Assembly (NCBI GenBank): GCA_014843695.1
Contig: CM026391.1
Coordinates: 42,961,782 to 43,025,781, forward strand
Length of the DNA: 64,000 bases
Direction: 5' to 3'
DNA from: Archivesica marissinica
Taxonomy: Eukaryota > Mollusca > Bivalvia > Venerida > Vesicomyidae
Shown: positions 13,366 through 28,660 of the stretch, piece after piece
Position numbering within the stretch: position 1 is the stretch's first letter
How the letters are laid out: each line of letters starts with the position of its first letter
Program-made: the position numbers and the translations under genes
The notes under the pieces: model-generated
Database searches by the model: none
Told to the model about the DNA's origin: nothing
Seen by the model: only the letters and a program-made list of their open reading frames with translations

Positions 13366-16300
13366 GATAGATAGTTCTACTAGGACACACACACCCTTGA
13401 TACATAATATGTCGCTACTAGATACATAGTTCTACTAGGACACACATACCCTTGATACATAGTTCTGCTAGGACACACATACCCTTGATACATAATATGT
13501 CGCTACTAGATACATAGTTCTACTAGGACACACATACCCTTGATACATAATATGTCGCTACTAGATACATAGTTATACTAGGACACACATACCCTTGATA
13601 CATAATATGTCGCTACTAGATACATAGTTATACTAGGACACACATACCCTTGATACATAATATGTCGCTACTAGATACATATTTATACTAGGACACACAT
13701 ACCCTTGATACATAGTTCTACTAGGACACACATACCCTTGATACATAAGATGTCGCTACTAGCTACATAGTTCTACTAGGACACACATACCCTTGAGACA
13801 TAATATGTCGCTACTAGATACATAGTTCTACTAGGACACACATACCCTTGATACATAAGATGTCTCTACTAGATACATAGTTCTACTATGACACACATAC
13901 CCTTGATACATAAGATGTCACTACTAGATACATAGGTCTACTATGACACACATACCCACTGATACATAAGATGTCGCTACTAGATACATAGTTCTACTAT
14001 GACACACATACCCTTGATACATAAGATGTCACTACTAGATACATATGTCTACTATGACACACATACCCTTGATACATAAGATGTCGCTATTAGATACATA
14101 GTTCTACTAGGACAAACATACCCTTGATACATAAGATGTCACTACTAGATACATAGGTCTACTATGATACACATACCCTTGATACATAAAATGTCACTAC
14201 TAGATACATAGGTCTACTATGACACACATACCCTTGATACATAAGATGTCACTACTAGATACATAGTTATACTAGGACACACATACCCTTGATACATAAT
14301 ATGTCGCTATTAGATACATAGGTCTACTAGGACACACATACGCTTGATACATAGTTCTACTAGCACACACACACCCTTGATACATAAGATGTCACTACTA
14401 GATACATAGTTATAGTAGGACACACATACCCTTGATACATAGTTCTACTAGTACACACATACCCTTGATACATAATATGTCGCTACTTGATACATAGGTC
14501 TACTAGGACACATACACCCTTGAGACATAGTTCTACTAGGACACACACACCCTTGATACATAAGATGTCGCTACTAGATACATAGTTCTACTAGGACACA
14601 CATACCCTTGATACATAAGATGTCACTACTATATACATAGGTCTACTAGTACACAGATACCCTTGATACATAATATGTCGCTACTAGATACATAGGTCTA
14701 CTAGGACACACACACCCTTGAGACATAGTTCTACTAGGACACACATACCCTTGATACATAAGATGTCACTAATAGATACATAGGTCTACTAGTACACACA
14801 TACCCTTGATACATAAGATGTCGCTAATAGATACATAGTTCTACTAGGACACACACACCCTTGATACATAAGATGTCGCTACTAGATACATATTTCTACT
14901 AGGACACACACACCCTTGATACATAATATGTCGCTACTAGATGCATAGTTCTACTAGGACACACACACCCTTGAGACATAGTTCTACTAGGACACACACA
15001 CCATTGATATATAAGATGTCAGTACTAGATACATAGGTCTACTATGACACACATACCCTTGATACATAAGATGTCACTACTAGATACATAGGTCTACTAT
15101 GACACACATACCATTGATACATAAGATGTCTCTATTAGATACATAGTTCTACTAGGACACACATACCCTTGATACATAAGATGTCACTACTAGATACATA
15201 ATTCTACTATGATACACATACCCTTGATACATAAAATGTCACTACTAGATACATAGGTCTACTATGACACACATACCCTTGATACATAAGATGTCACTAC
15301 TAGATACATAGTTATACTAGGACACACATACCCTTGATACATAATATGTCGCTATTAGATACATAGGTCTACTAGGACACACAAACGCTTGATACATAGT
15401 TCTACTAGCACACACACACCCTTGATACATAAGATGTCACTACTAGATACATAGTTATACTAGGACACACATACCCTTGATACATAGTTCTACTAGTACA
15501 CACATACCCTTGATACATAATATGTCGCTACTTGATACATAGGTCTACTAGGACACATACTCCCTTGAGACATAATTCTACTAGGACACACACACCCTTG
15601 ATACATAAGATGTCGCTACTAGATACATAGTTCTACTAGGACACACATACCCTTGATACATAAGATGTCACTACTATATACATATGTCTACTAGTACACA
15701 GATACCCTTGATACATAATATGTCGCTACTAGATACATAGGTCTACTAGGACACACACACCCTTGAGACATAGTTCTACTAGGACACACATACCCTTGAT
15801 ACATAAGATGTCACTACTAGATACATAGGTCTACTAGTACACACATACCCTTGATACATAAGATGTCGCTACTAGATACATAGTTCTACTAGGACACACA
15901 CACCCTTGATACATAAGATGTCGCTACTAGATACATATTTCTACTAGGACACACACACCCTTGATACATAATATGTCGCTACTAGATGCATAGTTCTACT
16001 AGGACACACACACCCTTGAGACATAGTTCTACTAGGACACACACACCATTGATATATAAGATGTCACTACTAGATACATAGGTCTACTATGACACACATA
16101 CCCTTGATACATAAGATGTCACTACTAGATACATAGGTCTACTATGACACACATACCATTGATACATAAGATGTCTCTACTAGATACATAGTTCTACTAT
16201 GACACACATACCCTTGATACATAAGATGTCACTACTAGATACATAGGTCTACTATGACACACATACCCTTGATACATAAGATGTCGCTACTAAATACATA

Positions 16301-16468
16301 TTTCTACTAGGACACACACACCCTTGATACATAATATATCGCTACTAGATGCATAGTTCTACTAGGACACACACATCCTTGAGACATAGTTCTACTAGGA
16401 CACACACACCCTTGATACATAATATGTCGCTTCTAGATACATAGTTCTACTAGGACACACATACCCTT
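13366..16468. repeat. HOR-B copy 3 (3,103 bp)
   Basis: Both markers give 3,103 bp (13366 to 16469 and 13246 to 16349). The additional length against copy 2 comes from a repeated sub-block: the acgcttgat, ctagcacac, cagataccc and atgcatag series appears twice, once near 14.3-15.0 kb and once near 15.4-16.0 kb. This shows a duplication inside one higher-order copy. Confidence 0.84.
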
Positions 16469-18701
16469 GATAGATAGTTCTACTAGGACACACACACCCT
16501 TGATACATAATATGTCGCTACTAGATACATAGTTCTACTAGGACACACATACCCTTGATACATAGTTCTGCTAGGACACAAATACCCTTGATACATAATA
16601 TGTCGCTACTAGATACATAGTTCTACTAGGACACACATGCCCTTGATACATAATATGTCGCTACTAGATACATAGTTATACTAGGACACACATACCCTTG
16701 ATACATAATATGTCGCTACTAGATACATAGTTATACTAGGACACACATACCCTTGATACATAATATGTCGCTACTAGATACATAGTTATACTAGGACACA
16801 CATACCCTTGATACATAGTTCTACTAGGACACACATACCCTTGATACATAATATGTCGCTACTAGATACATAGTTATACTAGGACATACATACCCTTGAT
16901 ACATAATATGTCGCTACTAGATACATAGTTCTACTAGGACACACATACCCTTGAGACATAATATGTCGCTACTAGATACATAGGTCTACTATGACACACA
17001 TACCCTTGATACATAAGATGTCGCTACTAGCTACATAGGTCTACTATGACACACATACCCTTGATACATAATATGTCGCTACTAGCTACATAGTTCTACT
17101 AGGACACACATACCCTTGAGACATAATATGTCGCTACTAGATACATAGTTCTACTAGGACACACATACCCTTGATACATAAGATGTCTCTACTCGATACA
17201 TAGTTCTACTATGACACACATACCCTTGATACATAATATGTCACTACTAGATACATAGGTCTACTATGACACACATACCCTTGATACATAAGATGTCGCT
17301 ACTAGATACATAGTTCTACTATGACACACATACCCTTGATACATAAGATGTCACTACTAGATACATATGTCTACTATGACACACATACCCTTGATACATA
17401 AGATGTCGCTATTAGATACATAGTTCTACTAGGACACACATACCCTTGATACATAAGATGTCACTACTAGATACATAGGTCTACTATGATACACATACCC
17501 TTGATACATAAGATGTCACTACTAGATACATAGGTCTACTATGACACACATACCCTTGATACATAAGATGTCACTACTAGATACATAGTTATACGAGGAC
17601 ACACATACCCTTGATACATAATATGTCGCTATTAGATACATAGGTCTACTAGGACACACATACGCTTGATACATAGTTCTACTATCACACACACACCCTT
17701 GATACATAAGATGTCACTACTAGATACATAGTTCTACTAGGACACACATACCCTTGATATATAAGATGTCGCTATTAGATACATATGTCTACTATGACAC
17801 ACACACCCTTGATACATAATATGTCGCTACTAGATACATAGATATACTAGGACACACACACCCTTGAGACATAAGATGTCGCTACTAGATACATAGGTCT
17901 ACTATGACACACATACCCTTGAGACATAAGATGTCGCTACTAGATACATAGATATACTAGGACACTAACACCCTTGATACATAAGATGTCGCTATCAGAT
18001 ACATAGGTCTACTAGGACACACACACCCTTGATACATAAGATGTCGAAACTAGATACATAGGTCTACTATGACACACACACCCTTGATACATAATATGTC
18101 GCTACTAGATACATAGATATACTAGGACACACACACCCTTGATACATAATATGTCGCTACTAGATACATAGTTCTACTAGGACGCACATACCCTTGATAC
18201 ATAAGATGTCGCTACTAGATACATAGTTCTACTAGGACACACATACCCTTGATACAAAATATGTCGCTACTAGATACATAGTTCTACTAGGACACACACA
18301 CCCTTGAGACATAGTTCTACTAGGACACACACACCCTTGATACATAAGATGTCGCTACTAGATACATAGTTCTACTAGGACACACATACCCTTGATACAT
18401 AAGATTTCACTACTAGATACATAGTTCTACTAGGACACACACACCCTTGATACATAAGATGTCGCTACTAGATACATAGTTCTACTAGGAAACACATACC
18501 CTTTATACATAGTTCTACTAGGACACACACACCCTTGATACATAAGATGTCACTACTAGCTACATAGTTATACTAGGATACACATACCCTTGATACATAA
18601 GATGTCACTACTAGCTACATAGTTCTACTAGGACACACACACCCTTGATACATAATATGTCGCTTCTAGATACATAGTTCTACTAGGACACACATACCCT
18701 T
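16469..18701. repeat. HOR-B copy 4 (2,233 bp)
   Basis: The next gatagatagtt lies at 18702. The first part follows the earlier copies. The second part (from about 17.7 kb) carries gatatactagg, gacactaacac and gtcgaaactag units not present in copies 1-3, so this is a recombined version. It contains the longest open reading frame of the window, which is a chance product (see the findings). Confidence 0.8.
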
Positions 18702-20769
18702 GATAGATAGTTCTACTAGGACACACACACCCTTGATACATAATATGTCGCTACTAGATACATAGTTCTACTAGGACAAACATACCCTTGATACATAGTT
18801 CTGCTAGGACACAAATACCCTTGATACATAATATGTCGCTACTAGATACATAGTTCTACTAGGACACACATGCCCTTAATACATAATATGTCGCTACTAT
18901 ATACATAGTTATACTAGGACACACATACCCTTGATACATAATATGTCGCTACTAGATACATAGTTATACTAGGACACACATACCCTTGATACATAATATG
19001 TCGCTACTAGATACATAGTTATACTAGGACACACATACCCTTGATACATAGTTCTACTATGACACACATACCCTTGATACATAAGATGTCGCTACTAGCT
19101 ACATAGTTCTACTAGGACACACATACCCTTGAGACATAATATGTCGCTACTAGATACATAGTTCTACTAGGACACACATACCCTTGATACATAAGATGTC
19201 TCTACTCGATACATAGTTCTACTATGACACACATACCCTTGATACATAATATGTCACTACTAGATACATAGGTCTACTATGACACACATACCCTTGATAC
19301 ATAAGATGTCGCTACTAGATACATAGTTCTACTATGACACACATACCCTTGATACATAAGATGTCACTACTAGATACATATGTCTACTATGACACACATA
19401 CCCTTGATACATAAGATGTCGCTATTAGATACATAGTTCTACTAGGACACACATACCCTTGATACATAAGATGTCACTACTAGATACATAGGTCTACTAT
19501 GATACACATACCCTTGATACATAAGATGTCACTACTAGATACATAGGTCTACCATGACACACATACCCTTGATACATAAGATGTCACTACTAGATACATA
19601 GTTATACTAGGACACACATACCCTTGATACATAATATGTCGCTATTAGATACATAGGTCTACTAGGACACACATACGCTTGATACATAGTTCTACTAGCA
19701 CACACACACCCTTGATACATAAGATGTCACTACTAGATACATAGTTCTACTAGGACACGCATACCCTTGATATATAAGATGTCGCTATTAGATACATAGG
19801 TCTACTAGGACACACACACCCTTGAGACATAAGATGTCGATACTAGATACATAGGTCTACTATGACACACATACCCTTGAGACATAAGATGTCGCTACTA
19901 GATACATAGATATACTAGGACACTAACACCCTTGATACATAAGATGTCGCTATCAGATACATAGGTCTACTAGGACACACACACCATTGATACATAAGAT
20001 GTCGAAACTAGATACATAGGTCTACTATGACACACACACCCTTGATACATAATATGTCGCTACTAGATACATAGATATACTAGGACACACACACCCTTGA
20101 TACATAATATGTCGCTACTAGATACATAGTTCTACTAGGACGCACATACCCTTGATACATAAGATGTCGCTACTAGATACATAGTTCTACTAGGACACAC
20201 ATACCCTTGATACAAAATATGTCGCTACTAGATACATAGTTCTACTAGGACACACACACCCTTGAGACATAGTTCTACTAGGACACACACACCCTTGATA
20301 CATAAGATGTCGCTACTAGATACATAGTTCTACTAGGACACACATACCCTTGATACATAAGATTTCACTACTAGATACATAGTTCTACTAGGACACACAC
20401 ACCCTTGATACATAAGATGTCGCTACTAGATACATAGCTCTACTAGGAAACACATACCCTTTATATATAGTTCTACTAGGACACACACACCCTTGATACA
20501 TAAGATGTCACTACTAGCTACATAGTTATACTAGAATACACATACCCTTGATACATAAGATGTCACTACTAGCTACATAGTTCTACTAGGACACACATAC
20601 CCTTGAGACATAATATGTCGCTACTAGATACATAGTTCTACTAGGACACACATACCCTTGATACATAAGATGTCGCTACAAGATACATAGGTCTACTATG
20701 GCACACATACCCTTGATACATAAGATGTCACTACTAGATACATAGGTCTACTATGATAAACATACCCTT
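18702..20769. repeat. HOR-B copy 5, ending in a recombined tail
   Basis: It repeats the order of copy 4 closely, including ctactcgatac, ctatgatacac, gacactaacac and gtcgaaactag, so copies 4 and 5 form the most similar pair in this family. No further gatagatagtt marker follows, so its right end is set at the start of the perfect 55-mer block. Confidence 0.76.
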
Positions 20770-21209
20770 GATACATAAGATGTCACTACTAGATACATAG
20801 GTCTACTATGACACACATACCCTTGATACATAAGATGTCACTACTAGATACATAGGTCTACTATGACACACATACCCTTGATACATAAGATGTCACTACT
20901 AGATACATAGGTCTACTATGACACACATACCCTTGATACATAAGATGTCACTACTAGATACATAGGTCTACTATGACACACATACCCTTGATACATAAGA
21001 TGTCACTACTAGATACATAGGTCTACTATGACACACATACCCTTGATACATAAGATGTCACTACTAGATACATAGGTCTACTATGACACACATACCCTTG
21101 ATACATAAGATGTCACTACTAGATACATAGGTCTACTATGACACACATACCCTTGATACATAAGATGTCACTACTAGATACATAGGTCTACTATGACACA
21201 CATACCCTT
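20770..21209 (+). repeat. eight perfect 55-bp units in a row (440 bp)
   Basis: Units start at 20770, 20825, 20880, 20935, 20990, 21045, 21100 and 21155 and I see no difference between them. Each has the gtcactac, ataggtctactatg and cacatacccttg variants. The unit before (20715) differs near its gataaacat, and the unit after (21210) has cttctag and ataattcta. No other stretch I read is this uniform, which points to a very recent single-unit expansion, or to a collapse or expansion made during assembly. Confidence 0.93.
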
Positions 21210-22433
21210 GATACATAAGATGTCACTTCTAGATACATAATTCTACTATGACACACATACCCTTTATACATAAGATGTCACTACTAGATACATAGGTCTA
21301 CTAGGACACACATACCCTTGATACATAAGATGTCACTACTAGATACATAGGTCTACTAGGACACACATACCCTTGAGACATAAGATGTCGCCACTAGATA
21401 CATAGATATACTAGGACCCAAACACCCTTGATACATAAGATGTCGCTATTAGATACATAGGTCTACTAGGACACACACACCCTTGATACATAAGATGTCG
21501 CAACTAGATACATACGTCTACTATGACACACATACCCTTGATACATAAGATGTCGCAACTAGATACATAGGTCTACTATGGCACACACCCTTGATACATA
21601 AGATGTCACTACTAGATACATATGTCTACTATGACACGCATACCCTTGATACATAAGATGTCACTACTAGATACATAGTTCTACTAGGACACACATACTC
21701 TTGAGACATAAGATGCCACTACTAGATACATATGTCTACTATGACACACATACCCTTGAGACATAAGATGTCGCTATTAGATACATAGTTCTACTAGGAC
21801 ACACATACCCTTGATACATAAGATGTCACTACTAGATACATAGGTCTACTATGATACACACAACCTTGATACATAATATGTCTCTACTAGATACATAGTT
21901 CTACTAGGACACACATACCCTTGATATATAAGATGTCGCTATTAGATACATAGTTCTACTAGGACACACACACCCTTGAGACATAAGATGTCGCTATTAG
22001 ATACATAGGTCTACTAGGACACACACACCCTTGAGACATAAGATGTCGCTACTAGATACATATGTCTACTATGACACACATACCCTTGAGACATAAGATG
22101 TCGCTACTAGATACATAGATATACTAGGACCCAAACACCAGTAATACATAAGATGTCGCTATTAGATACATAGGTCTACTAGGACACACACACCCTTGAT
22201 ACATAAGATGTCGCAACTAGATACATAGGTCTACTATGACACACACACCCTTGATACATAAGATGTCGCAACTAGATACATAGGTCTACTATGACACACA
22301 CACCCTTGATACATAAGATGTCGCTACTGGATACATAGATATACTAGGACACACACACCCTTGATACATAATATGTCGCTACTAGATATATAGATATACT
22401 AGGACACACACACCCTTGATACATAATATGTCG
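21210..22433. repeat. mixed monomers with first ggacccaaacacc units
   Basis: A-B units of several variant classes. The ggacccaaacac variant of module A first appears here (about 21415 and 22130) and then recurs to about 44.3 kb. One unit near 22138 has an unusual ccagtaatacat join. No gene or non-satellite sequence was seen. Confidence 0.8.
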
Positions 22434-25400
22434 CTACTAGATACATAGTTCTACTAGGACGCACATACCCTTGATACATAAGATGTCGCTACTAGATACA
22501 TAGTTCTACTAGGACACACACATACCCTTGATACAAAATATGTCGCTACTAGATACATGGTTCTACTAGGAAACACACACCCTTGAGACATAGTTCTACT
22601 AGGACACACACACCCTTGATACATAAGATGTCGCTACTAGATACATAGTTCTACTAGGACACACATACCCTTGATACATAAGATTTCACTACTAGATACA
22701 TAGTTCTACTAGGACACACACACCCTTGATACATAAGATGTCGCTACTAGATACATAGTTCTACTAGGAAACACATACCCTTTATACATAGTTCTAATAG
22801 GACACATACACCCTTGATACATAAGATGTCACTACTAGCTACATAGTTATACTAGGACACACATACCCTTGATACATAAGATGTCACTACTAGCTACATA
22901 GGTCTACTATGACACACATACCCTTGATACATAAGATGTCGCTACTAGCTACATAGTTCTACTAGGACACACATACCCTTGAGACATAATATGTCGCTAC
23001 TAGATACATAGTTCTACTACGACACACATACCCTTGATACATAAGATGTCGCTACTAGATACATAGGTCTACTATGATAAACATACCCTTCATACATAAG
23101 ATGTCACTACTAGATAGATACATATGTCTACTAGGACACACATACCCTTGATACATAAGATGTCACTACTAGATACATAGGTCTACTAGGACACACATAC
23201 CCTTGATACATAAGATGTCGCTACTAGACACATAGGTCTACTAGGACACACATACCCTTGATACATAAGATGTCGCTACTAAATACATACATAGTTCTAC
23301 TAGGACACACATACACATGATACATAATATGTCACTACTAGATACATAGTTCTACTAGGACACACACACCCTTGATACATAAGATGTCGCTACTAGATAC
23401 ATAGATATACTAGGAAACACATACCCTTGATACATAATATGTCGCTACTAGATACATAGTTCTACTAGGACACACACACCCTTGAGACATAGTTCTACTA
23501 GGACACACACACCCTTGATACATAAGATGTCGCTACTAGATACATAGTTCTACTAGGACGAACATACCCGCGATACATATGATGTCACTACTAGATACAT
23601 AGTTCTACTAGGACACACACACCCTTGATACATAAGATGTCGCTACTAGATACATAGTTCTACTAGGACACAAACACCCTTGATACATAATATGTCGCTA
23701 CTAGATACATAGTTCTACTAGGACACACGCACCCTTAAGACATAGTTCTACTATTACACACACACCCTTGATACATAATATGTCGCTACTAAATACATAG
23801 TTCTACTAGGACACACACACCCTTGAGACATAAGATGTCGCTATTAGATACATATGTCTACTAGGACACACACACCAATGAGACATAAGATGTCGCTACT
23901 AGATACATATGTCTACTATGACACACATACCCTTGAGACATAAGATGTTGCTACTAGATACATAGATATACTAGGACCCAAACACCCTTGATACATAAGA
24001 TGTCGCTATTAGATACATAGGTCTACTAGGACACACACACCCTTGATACATAATATGTTGCTACTAGATACATAGATATACTAGGACACACACACCCTTG
24101 ATATATAAGATGTCGCAACTAGATACATAGGTCTACAAGGACGCTCATACCCTTGATACATAATATGTCGCTACTAGATACATAGTTCTACTAGGACACA
24201 CACACCCTTGATACATAAGATGTCGCTACTAGATACATAGTTCTACTAGGACACACATACCCTTGATACATAATATGTCGCTACTATATACATAGTTCTA
24301 CTAGGACACACACACCCTTAAGACATAGTTCTACTACGACACACACACCCTTGATACATAATAAGTCGCTACTAGATACATAGTTCTACTAGGACACACA
24401 TACCCTTGATACATAGTTCTACTAGGACGCACATACCCTTGATACATAAGATGTCGCAACTAGATACATAGGTCTACTATGACACACACACCCTTGATAC
24501 ATAAGATGTCGCTACTAGATACATAGATATACTAGGACACACACAACCTTGATACATAAGATGTCGCTACTAGATACATAGATATACTAGGACACACACA
24601 CCCTTGATACATAATATGTCACTACTAGATAAATAGTTCTACTAGGACGCACATACCCTTGATACATACGATGTCGTTACTAGATACATAGTTCTACTAG
24701 AACACACATACCCTTGATACAAAATATGTCGCTAATAGATACATAGTTCTACTAGGACACACACACCCTTGAGACATAGTTCTACTAGGACACACACACC
24801 CTTGATACATAAGATGTCGCTACTAGATACATAGTTCTACTAGGACACACATACCCTTGATACATAAGATTTCACTACTAGATACATAGTTCTACTAGGA
24901 CACACACACCCTTGATACATAAGATGTCGCTACTAGATACATAGTTATAATAGGAAACACATACCCTTTATACATAGTTCTACTAGGACACACACACCCT
25001 TGATACATAAGATGTCACTACTAGATACATAGGTCTACTAGGACACACATACCCTTGATAAATAAGATGTCACTACTAGACACATAGTTCTACTAGGACA
25101 CACACACCCTTGATACATAATATGTCGCTACTAGATACATAGTTCTACCAGGACACACATACCCTTGATACATAGTTCTACTAGGACGCACATACCCTTG
25201 ATACATAAGATGTCGCAACTAGATACATAGGTCTACTATGACACACACACCCTTGATACATAAGATGTCGCTACTAGATACATAGATATACTAGGACACA
25301 CACAACCTTGATACATAAGATGTCGCTACTAGATACATAGATATACTAGGACACACACACCCTTGATACATAATATGTCACTACTAGATACATAGTTCTA

Positions 25401-28400
25401 CTAGGACGCACATACCCTTGATACATAAGATGTCGTTACTAGATACATAGTTCTACTAGAACACACATACCCTTGATACAAAATATGTCGCTACTAGATA
25501 CATAGTTCTACTAGGACACACACACCCTTGAGACATAGTTCTACTAGGACACACACACCCTTGATACATAATATGTCGCTACTAGATACATAGTTCTACT
25601 AGGACACACATACCCTTGATACATAAGATTTCACTACTAGATACATAGTTCTACTAGGACACACACACCCTTGATACATAAGATGTCGCTACTAGATACA
25701 TAGTTCTACTAGGAAACACATACCCTTTATACATAGTTCTACTAGGACACACACACCCTTGATACATAAGATGTCACTACTAGATACATAGGTCTACTAG
25801 GACACACATACCCTTGATAAATAAGATGTCACTACTAGACACATAGGTCTACTAGGACACACATACCCTGGATACATAAGATGTCGCTACTAGATACATA
25901 GTTCTACTAGGACACACATACACATGATACATAATATGTCGCTACTAGATACATAGTTCTACTAGGACACACACACCCTTGATACATAAGATGTCCCTAC
26001 TAGATACATAGATATACTAGGACACACATACCCTTGATACATAATATGTCGCTACTAGATACATAGTTTTACTAGGACACACATACCCTTGAGACATAGG
26101 GCTACTAGGACACACACACCCTTGATATATAAGATGTCGCTACTAGATACATAGTTCTACTAGGACGCACATACCTTTGATACATAAGATGTCGCTACTA
26201 GATACATAGTTCTACTAGGACACACACACCCTTGATACATAAGATGTCACTACTAGATACATAGTTCTACTAGGACACACACACCCTTGATACATAATAT
26301 GTCGCTACTAGATACATAGTTCTACTAGGACACACACACCCTTGAGACATAAGATGTCGCTATTAGATACATAGGTCTACTAGGACACACACACCCTTGA
26401 GACATAAGATGTCGCTACTAGATACATAGGTCTACTATGACACACATACCCTTGAGACATAAGATGTTGCTACTAGATACATAGATATACTAGGACCCAA
26501 ACACCCTTGATACATAAGATGTCGCTATTAGATACATATGTCTACTAGGACACACACAACCTTGATACATAATATGTCGCTACTAGATACATAGATATAC
26601 TAGGACACACACACCCTTGATACATAAGATGTCGCAACTAGATACATAGGTCTACAAGGACGCTCATACCCTTGATACATAATATGTCGCTACGAGATAC
26701 ATAGTTCTACTAGGACACACACACCCTTAAGACATAGTTCTACTACGACACACACACAAACTTGATACATAATAAGTCGCTACTAGATACATAGTTCTAC
26801 TAGGACACACATACCCTTGATACATAGTTCTACTAGGACACACACACCCTTGATACATAATATGTCGCTACTAGATACATAGTTCTACTAGGACACACAT
26901 ACCCTTGATACATAGTTCTACTAGGACGCACATACCCTTGATACATAAGATGTCGCAACTAGATACATAGGTCTACTATGACACACACACCCTTGATACA
27001 TAAGGTGTCGCTACTAGATACATAGATATACTAGGACACACACACCCTTGATACATAAGATGTCGCTACTAGATACATAGATATACTAGGACACACACAC
27101 CCTTGATACATAATATGTCGCTACTAGATACATAGTTCTACTAGGACGCACATACCCTTGATACATAAGATGTCGTTACTAGATACATAGTTCTACTAGA
27201 ACACACATACCCTTGATACAAAATATGTCGCTACTAGATACATAGTTCTACTAGGACACACACACCCTTGAGACATAGTTCTACTAGGAAACACACACCC
27301 TTGATACATAAGATGTCGCTACTAGATACATAGTTCTACTAGGACACACATACCCTTGATACATAAGATTTCACTACTAGATACATAGTTCTACTAGGAC
27401 ACACACACCCTTGATACATAAGATGTCGCTACTAGATACATAGTTCTACTAGGAAACACATACCCTTTATACATAGTTCTACTAGGACACACACACACCC
27501 TTGATACATAAGATGTCACAACTAGATACATAGGTCTACTAGGACACACATACCCTTGATACATAAGATGTCACTACTAGACACATAGGTCTACTAGGAC
27601 ACACATACCCTTGATACATAAGATGTCGCTACTAGATACATAGTTCTACTAGGACACACATACACATGATACATAATATGTCGCTACTAGATACATAGTT
27701 CTACTAGGACACACACACCCTTGATACATAAGATGTCCCTACTAGATACATAGATATACTAGGACACACATACCCTTGATACATAATATGTCGCTACTAG
27801 ATACATAGTTCTACTAGGACACACACACCCTTGAGACATAGGTCTACTAGGACACACAAACCCTTGATACATAAGATGTCGCTACTAGATACATAGTTCT
27901 ACTAGGACGCACATACCTTTGATACATAAGATGTCGCTACTAGATACATAGTTCTACTATGACACACACACCCTTGATACATAAGATGTCGCTACTAGAT
28001 ACATAGTTCTACTAGGACACACACACCCTTGATACATAATATGTCGCTACTAGATACATAGTTCTACTAGGACACACACACCCTTGATACATAATATGTC
28101 GTTACTAGATACATAGTTCTACTAGAACACACATACCCTTGAGACATAGTTCTACTATGACACACACACCCTTGATACATAAGATGTCGCTACTAGATAC
28201 ATAGTTCTACTAGGACACACATACCCTTGATACATAAGATTTCACTACTAGATACATAGTTCTACTAGGACACACACACCCTTGATACATAAGATGTCCC
28301 TACTAGATACATAGATATACTAGGACACACATACCCTTGATACATAATATGTCGCTACTAGATACATAGTTCTACTAGGACACACACCCTTGAGACATAG

Positions 28401-28660
28401 GTCTACTAGGACACACACACCCTTTATACATAAGATGTCGCTACTAGATACATAGTTCTACTAGGACGCACATACCCTTGATACATAAGATGTCGCTACT
28501 AGATACATAGTTCTACTAGGACACACACACCCTTGATACATAAGATGTCGCTACTAGATACATAGTTCTACTAGGACACACACACCCTTGATACATAATA
28601 TGTCGCTACTAGATACATAGTTCTACTAGGACACACACACCCTTGAGACATAAGATGTCG
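22434..28660. repeat. HOR-C copy 1 (6,227 bp)
   Basis: Four markers repeat at exactly 6,227 bp: tacatggttc (22554 and 28781), ctaataggac (22794 and 29021), aaatacatacata (23281 and 29508) and gacgaacata (23557 and 29784). The left junction lies near 22434, where the two copies stop matching (gatacataat against gagacataag). Within it, a 759-bp sub-duplication is visible near 24.4-25.9 kb. Confidence 0.9.
24370..25890. repeat. 759-bp tandem sub-duplication inside HOR-C copy 1
   Basis: The markers tgtcgcaact (24452 and 25211) and atgtcgttac (24671 and 25430) repeat at 759 bp. The gtcgttac, ctagaacac, gatacaaaat series is therefore present twice here and a third time near 27170. The same pair recurs in HOR-C copy 2, so it predates the 6.2-kb duplication. 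Outer ends are approximate. Confidence 0.8.

Noticed and set aside
17522..17707. 61-codon open reading frame on the minus strand
   Set aside because: It is translated satellite sequence, opened by a single change at 17595 and a phase-keeping 33-bp module. There is no ribosome-binding or splice context, no domain and no codon bias, so I do not call it a gene.
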